Assembly (NCBI GenBank): GCA_026225945.1
Contig: JAMJFZ010000289.1
Coordinates: 4,957,001-5,021,000 of the forward strand
Origin: Cricetomys ansorgei
Lineage: Eukaryota; Chordata; Mammalia; Rodentia; Nesomyidae
Direction: 5' to 3'
Length of the DNA stretch: 64,000 nt
A program made the position numbers and the translations under genes. The notes under the pieces were generated by a model, which did not search any database, had not been told where the DNA came from, and saw only the letters and a program-made list of their open reading frames with translations. This document shows, one piece after another, positions 60,129 through 64,000 of the stretch. Every line of letters starts with the position of its first letter. Within the stretch, counting starts at the first letter, position 1.

Positions 60129-60480
60129 GGTATGTATTAAGGGTATGTGTTCCTGTGGGTGTGTGTATACCTGTAGCTGTGCACCAACACATATGTAGCC
60201 ACATCATGATGTCCAAAAGTCCACACTGGGTAACTTACTCAATCATTCACCACCTTATTTTCCTACTCAAGGTCTCTCGGTGAATTTGAAAGTCTGCTTT
60301 CAGACTCTGCTAGGCTAGCTAGCCAATAAGCTTCAGAGATATGCTTGTCCCCCCTTGACTCTTGAGTATTGAGGTTTTAGACTCATGTAGCATGGCCTAG
60401 ATTTTATGTAAGGGCTAGGGATCTGAACTCAGGTTCTCATACTTGAGCATCAAATACTTTAATGACGTAGGCATTTCATT
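60081..60480 (-). repeat. B4 SINE, antisense, with GT-rich tail
   Basis: A GT tract at about 60081-60135 (the complement of the B4 CA tail) is followed by 'cactgggtaacttactcaat'-type sequence. Then come 'caaggtctctcggtgaattt', 'ctgctaggctagctagccaa', 'gatctgaactcaggttctca' and 'tacttgagcatcaaatactt', the reverse complement of B4 from tail to tRNA-like head. Confidence 0.9.
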
Positions 60481-61224
60481 TTTTCAACTTGCACTTACAA
60501 ATACTGCAGTGCTAGCTAATAGGTGTGGAGACATTAAGATTTGTTCATAATGTTAAAGTATTTACTGTAATAAATATTTAAAAAAAGCTTTAGCAAAATG
60601 TGTAGCAAAGAATAACAATGAAGAAATTGTGATTGATGAATATCCAAAATGATCAGTCCAAATATATAACATATGCAAAATAATATGCATGTGGAATGTG
60701 TGTAGCAGCTCAGACTAGCAAAGAAACTTTCACACTTAGAAATTACCTGACCTATAGCTATAAAAACTAATATTAAAATTTTACATAAATATATCAAATA
60801 TTCCTTTCATACAACAGAAAACTGGGTGGGAAGAAATGAGTTGGTCTAAGTTCTTCACCTTTCAGGTTTGCTTATATAGAGTGAAGCATCCTGTAGAAAT
60901 TAAAATATTAATATAAAAGTCTGTGCTGTGCTTAAAGGGCTAGCAGTGTTCTTTCATCTTCTAACACTTCATTGTAGCATTTGGAAAAGCTGATGTAAGG
61001 TCAAAATTGGCATTAAAAAAACAAACAAAAGACCTCATGCTTTTGAAGACATCTTTGAAGGCAATATGGACCTGTTATCACTGGAATGACAATGCCTTCT
61101 TACTAGAAAGAAGGCTCAAAAGTGTTTCTCAAGCTACATTATATAAAAAAAAATAGAAATGGTAATTTTAGCTGTGTCTTTAATACTGCATCTTGTTAGG
61201 TAAAAATATCTCAAAATTAGTGCA
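60481..61224. other. Unique AT-rich sequence
   Basis: Nothing recognised apart from A-rich runs near 61014 and 61143. Confidence 0.55.
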
Positions 61225-61437
61225 TATTAGGTTGAGAAGAGAGCTCAGTGAGTAAGAGTGCTAGTCTCCAAACCTAAAGTTTGAATTCAAGTTCAAACCC
61301 AGGATCCACAAGATGAGAGAATGAACTTCCACATGTTGTCTTCTGACCTACATAAATACAGGCAGGTATGTACCTTCACACCCTCACTCACACACAGGCA
61401 CAACTAGTAAATAAATGCATGCAAACATTACTGTAAG
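61225..61437 (+). repeat. tRNA-derived rodent SINE (B2/B4 class)
   Basis: 'gagaagagagctcagtgagt' + 'aagagtgct', 'gttcaaacccaggatccaca', 'atgttgtcttctgacctaca' and 'actagtaaataaatgcatgc' follow the order head, box B, 3' part and A-rich tail of a B2-like SINE. Confidence 0.8.
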
Positions 61438-61785
61438 TTATCATCTATTGTAATTTGTTTTCCAACATGACCTGCATTTGCCCATTTATTGATATAAATT
61501 GACATTGTCGATTTAAATTCAAAAAGTCACTGAAAAATATCCCACATCTATGTGTTTTAAAAATAATTCAACCACAGGTGATAATGCCCTGAATAATTTT
61601 CTCTTACATGGCCACAATAGTCTTTACAAAACTTGGCTATATTTAAAAATATCAATAAGTCTGAACTTTGCCAAACTGCAAACTTTGAATATATAATCTA
61701 ACTATAAAGTTTATCGTGCTGATTGTGAATACAGGGATTAACTGAAGAGGAAAGGCTGACAATGCATGCTAATCCGACCCAGATC
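61438..61785. other. Unique AT-rich sequence
   Basis: Nothing recognised. Confidence 0.55.
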
Positions 61786-61905
61786 TAAGAATGGTGTTAT
61801 ACACCTATAGTCCCTGCACTTGGAAATTTGAGGCAGGAAGAGCCAATCTGGGTTACCTAGCAAGTCTTAGCCATTGAAAAACTATTTCATAAACAGAGGA
61901 AATAC
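61786..61905 (+). repeat. B1-like SINE (old)
   Basis: 'aatggtgttatacacctata', 'gtccctgcacttggaaattt', 'gaggcaggaagagccaatct' and 'gggttacctagcaagtctta' follow the 7SL/B1 order (ggtggtgcatgcctttaatcccagcacttggg..gaggcaggaag..gggctacatagcaag). Confidence 0.8.
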
Positions 61906-62318
61906 AGCAATGGGGTAATTTTTAAACAGATCTGGCACACACAAATTTTTTCAATGAAATTCTTGCACTGAAAAGCTTTTAAAATGTAATAAAAATTTTA
62001 GTGGGTTCAGCACTGTGTTGAATTCCTTTTATTTTTTTAATCATTTATTCTGAAATTTTGGAACTCTGGCTCTTCAGACACCTTACTAGGCACTAAGACT
62101 TCAAAGGAAATTGAGATTTACTTCCTATGACTATGAATTGCAAATTTGGTATGTGATAGTGACAGACAGAATGATAACTGAAATATAAATTTCACCAGAT
62201 AAAAATAATAAACAAGGAGCCAACCATTCACAGGAAATGAAGAAATGAATTATTCTGGGGTTCCCAAGAAAGATTCCATGGCATTGCATCTGAGTGATAT
62301 GGAACCAACTTAGGTCTC
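61906..62318. other. Unique AT-rich sequence
   Basis: Nothing recognised. Confidence 0.55.
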
Positions 62319-62335
62319 AAAAAAAAAAAAAGGAA

Positions 62336-62362
<27 letters not shown>
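62319..62362. repeat. (A)13 plus (TA)n tract
   Basis: A 13-bp poly-A (62319-62331) is followed by a TA tract (about 62335-62360). Confidence 0.95.
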
Positions 62363-62366
<4 letters not shown>

Positions 62367-62510
62367 GTATATAATATTTTTTGTTCAAGTTTTAGAGGGA
62401 TATCTTTCTATTGGAGCAAAGGCATGTTAGAGCTTATAGTGCAGAGACTCTTCACACCTGGAGGAATGAATGCAACCCAGAAAGGAAATGGATAGAACTT
62501 TCACCAGTTC

Positions 62511-62600
62511 ATCATATCATATCGTATCGTATCGTATCATATCATATCATATCATATCATATCATATCATATCATATCATGTACTATCCTATCATATCAC
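62511..62600. repeat. (ATATC)n pentanucleotide microsatellite
   Basis: About 17 five-base units. Three successive units carry the variant atcgt instead of atcat, and the right end is imperfect (gtactatcctatcatatcac). It creates a Ser/Tyr/His/Ile-repeating plus-strand frame that is not a protein. Confidence 0.97.
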
Positions 62601-62860
62601 CTCCTAATAGCCAGGTTTCCTTCACCCTCATCTCCTAAAAGCTCCAGAACCTTCAGAATAACATCATATTCCTAGAAGCTGGACACCAGCATAGTTTGTG
62701 TGGGGCATTCCAGACTGAATCCCTGACAGATCTGAAATACATCATAGGTCAGTAAAATAGATAAGTTACAAAACAGGGGACTAATGGTTTATATCTGAAT
62801 AGAATTAATAGGCTACCATGACTAATTAAATATAAAGCAAGAAGAAGAACAAGAAAAAAT

Positions 62861-62938
62861 GTCCCGAGTTCTGAAATATCTCATTAGAAATATCTCTATG
62901 TCCAGAATTCTGAAATATCTCCATAGAAATATCTCACA
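62861..62938. repeat. 39-bp tandem duplication
   Basis: Two adjacent 39-bp units (62861-62899 and 62900-62938) match at 32 of 39 positions by my count. Confidence 0.85.
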
Positions 62939-64000
62939 TAGAGAATTGCCTATAGTGACATTATTTTGCTAAAGAATTTCGTAAAGGGGGGCATATTTGA
63001 TGCATACTAAGAAGGAAAATAATTGTATACCCCAGGTATGGTTTGAGCATATCAAGTCTGAAACCCCTGTACCAAGTCAAAAGTTTCTAAGAAATATCGC
63101 AGCCATAACTATAACTTAAAACATCCATCACCATCTCTTCTACTGAGGTGTAAAGAGAAAAGAAATACTCATTTCCCAGTGAAAAACAACAAAGGCTGTA
63201 AGGAAGGCAGGGAATGACCATAGAAAGGAAGACAATCGGGGCAGAGAGAAGGAATAACAGGGTCATACACTCTGAGAAAAAGTGGAATAAAGCTGAGTAA
63301 AACAACCACTGCACAGACACAATTGTGAATGACTTACCCAGGGCAAACGTAGTGGAGGGGTGAGACAAAAGCTAGATTACTGAGGTTAACGGGTGTCTGG
63401 GAAAGGAAGCACATGGAAACCTCAGGTGATTTTTCTTCCAGTTACTTGGTGGTAAAGAAAAGCAGAGCTATCAAATAGTTGTTAGAGAAAAAATATTGAT
63501 AGGGTAGACAGAGCCTCTTCTTTCTTTATGGACTGAAAAGAAATCAAATGAGAAAAATGTATTTAGAATTATGGGAAATAAAAGACAGTCTGGTAGAGAG
63601 CTCTATGAGGCCTGGTTCTGGGACTCAACATGAAGAAACATGATGCATGGCTTCCTCCATGAATGGAAAGAACTGGTGGAATAGGTCCGGTTTTCAGGAA
63701 ATATAGAAGTAAGGCGAGAATGCCAGGAGTTTTCTTTGTAAAATAGTGCAAGGAAGCAATGGTACAGGCTAAGCAATAAGTAAAAGAATTAACTCATCAT
63801 GGCAAGAATATAAGGTCAAACCCAACACATTAAGTGGTAGAAATGGAAGTGGAGTATTGCATCTGTGAGTGTCAATCAAAACTTGTCTTCTCAGCTGCTC
63901 AAGGACAAGAGCAATCAGCTTGACAGACCTTGTGCTTGGCGTCCTGATGGTGTATCACCCTTAATTAACAAGCAGATAGAGAACCGGTACCTAATGAGCT
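62939..64000. other. Unique sequence to the window end
   Basis: No repeat family recognised. The minus-strand frame at 63087-63368 is hydrophobic and Phe/Cys/Ser-rich with no domain. I regard it as chance. Confidence 0.55.

Noticed and set aside
63087..63368. Hydrophobic 93-codon minus-strand frame resembling a membrane protein
   Set aside because: Hydrophobicity follows from T-rich composition of the minus strand; no start context or family resemblance.
1..64000. CRISPR arrays, bacterial operons, phage or plasmid features
   Set aside because: The repeat content is clearly mammalian; no direct-repeat/spacer arrays or prokaryotic gene organisation are present.

Overview
This window looks like ordinary non-coding nuclear DNA from a muroid rodent (mouse, rat, hamster or vole type). 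The evidence is its repeats: B1, B3/B2, B4 and ID SINEs, rodent Lx-type L1 3' UTRs, an MT2-like ERVL LTR and many long (CA)n/(GT)n tracts, in AT-rich, CpG-poor sequence. Older mammal-wide repeats (MIR, L2, L1M, MLT1-type MaLR LTRs) lie between them. I cannot choose a species from the sequence alone. All repeat family names come from recognising consensus phrases by eye, not from a database search, and most repeat edges are good only to within tens of bases.

I found no convincing protein-coding gene and no rRNA, tRNA or CRISPR array. Almost every open frame is a chance frame in AT-rich DNA or a shadow of a repeat. The exception is a minus-strand stretch at 48810-49296. It has a strong splice acceptor, a 97-codon acidic frame with a short hydrophobic segment, a stop and a polyadenylation signal, so it could be a 3'-terminal exon of an unrecognised gene. 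It is kept at low confidence.

Layout. 1-10 kb: SINEs (B1 with target-site duplication, two B4s), two L1 fragments, two rodent repeats and a 280-bp CA-rich block. 10-17 kb: mostly unique, with MIR, L2, B1-like, B3 and B4 pieces. 17.6-18.6 kb and 24.2-25.0 kb: antisense L1 3' UTRs, the second split by a B1. 18.6-24 kb and 25-35 kb: long, largely unique stretches with a few old repeats. 35.5-39 kb: two antisense MaLR LTRs, then a cluster of L1 3' ends in alternating orientation. 39-45 kb: mostly unique, including a homeodomain-motif-rich AT block near 43.5 kb. 45-48.6 kb: an ERVL LTR and an ancient L1 broken by younger insertions. 49-55 kb: unique sequence, L1M and LTR fragments, and a perfect 56-bp palindrome. 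55.4-60.1 kb: the largest element, an antisense Lx-type L1 covering 3' UTR and part of ORF2, broken by an AT-rich inverted repeat. 60-64 kb: B4, another tRNA-derived SINE, a B1-like SINE, a pentanucleotide array and unique sequence.

There is no gene network to describe. The window reads as a gene desert or a large intron. The items most worth checking are the two palindromic AT-rich structures, the candidate terminal exon, and several unique blocks that could be conserved regulatory elements.
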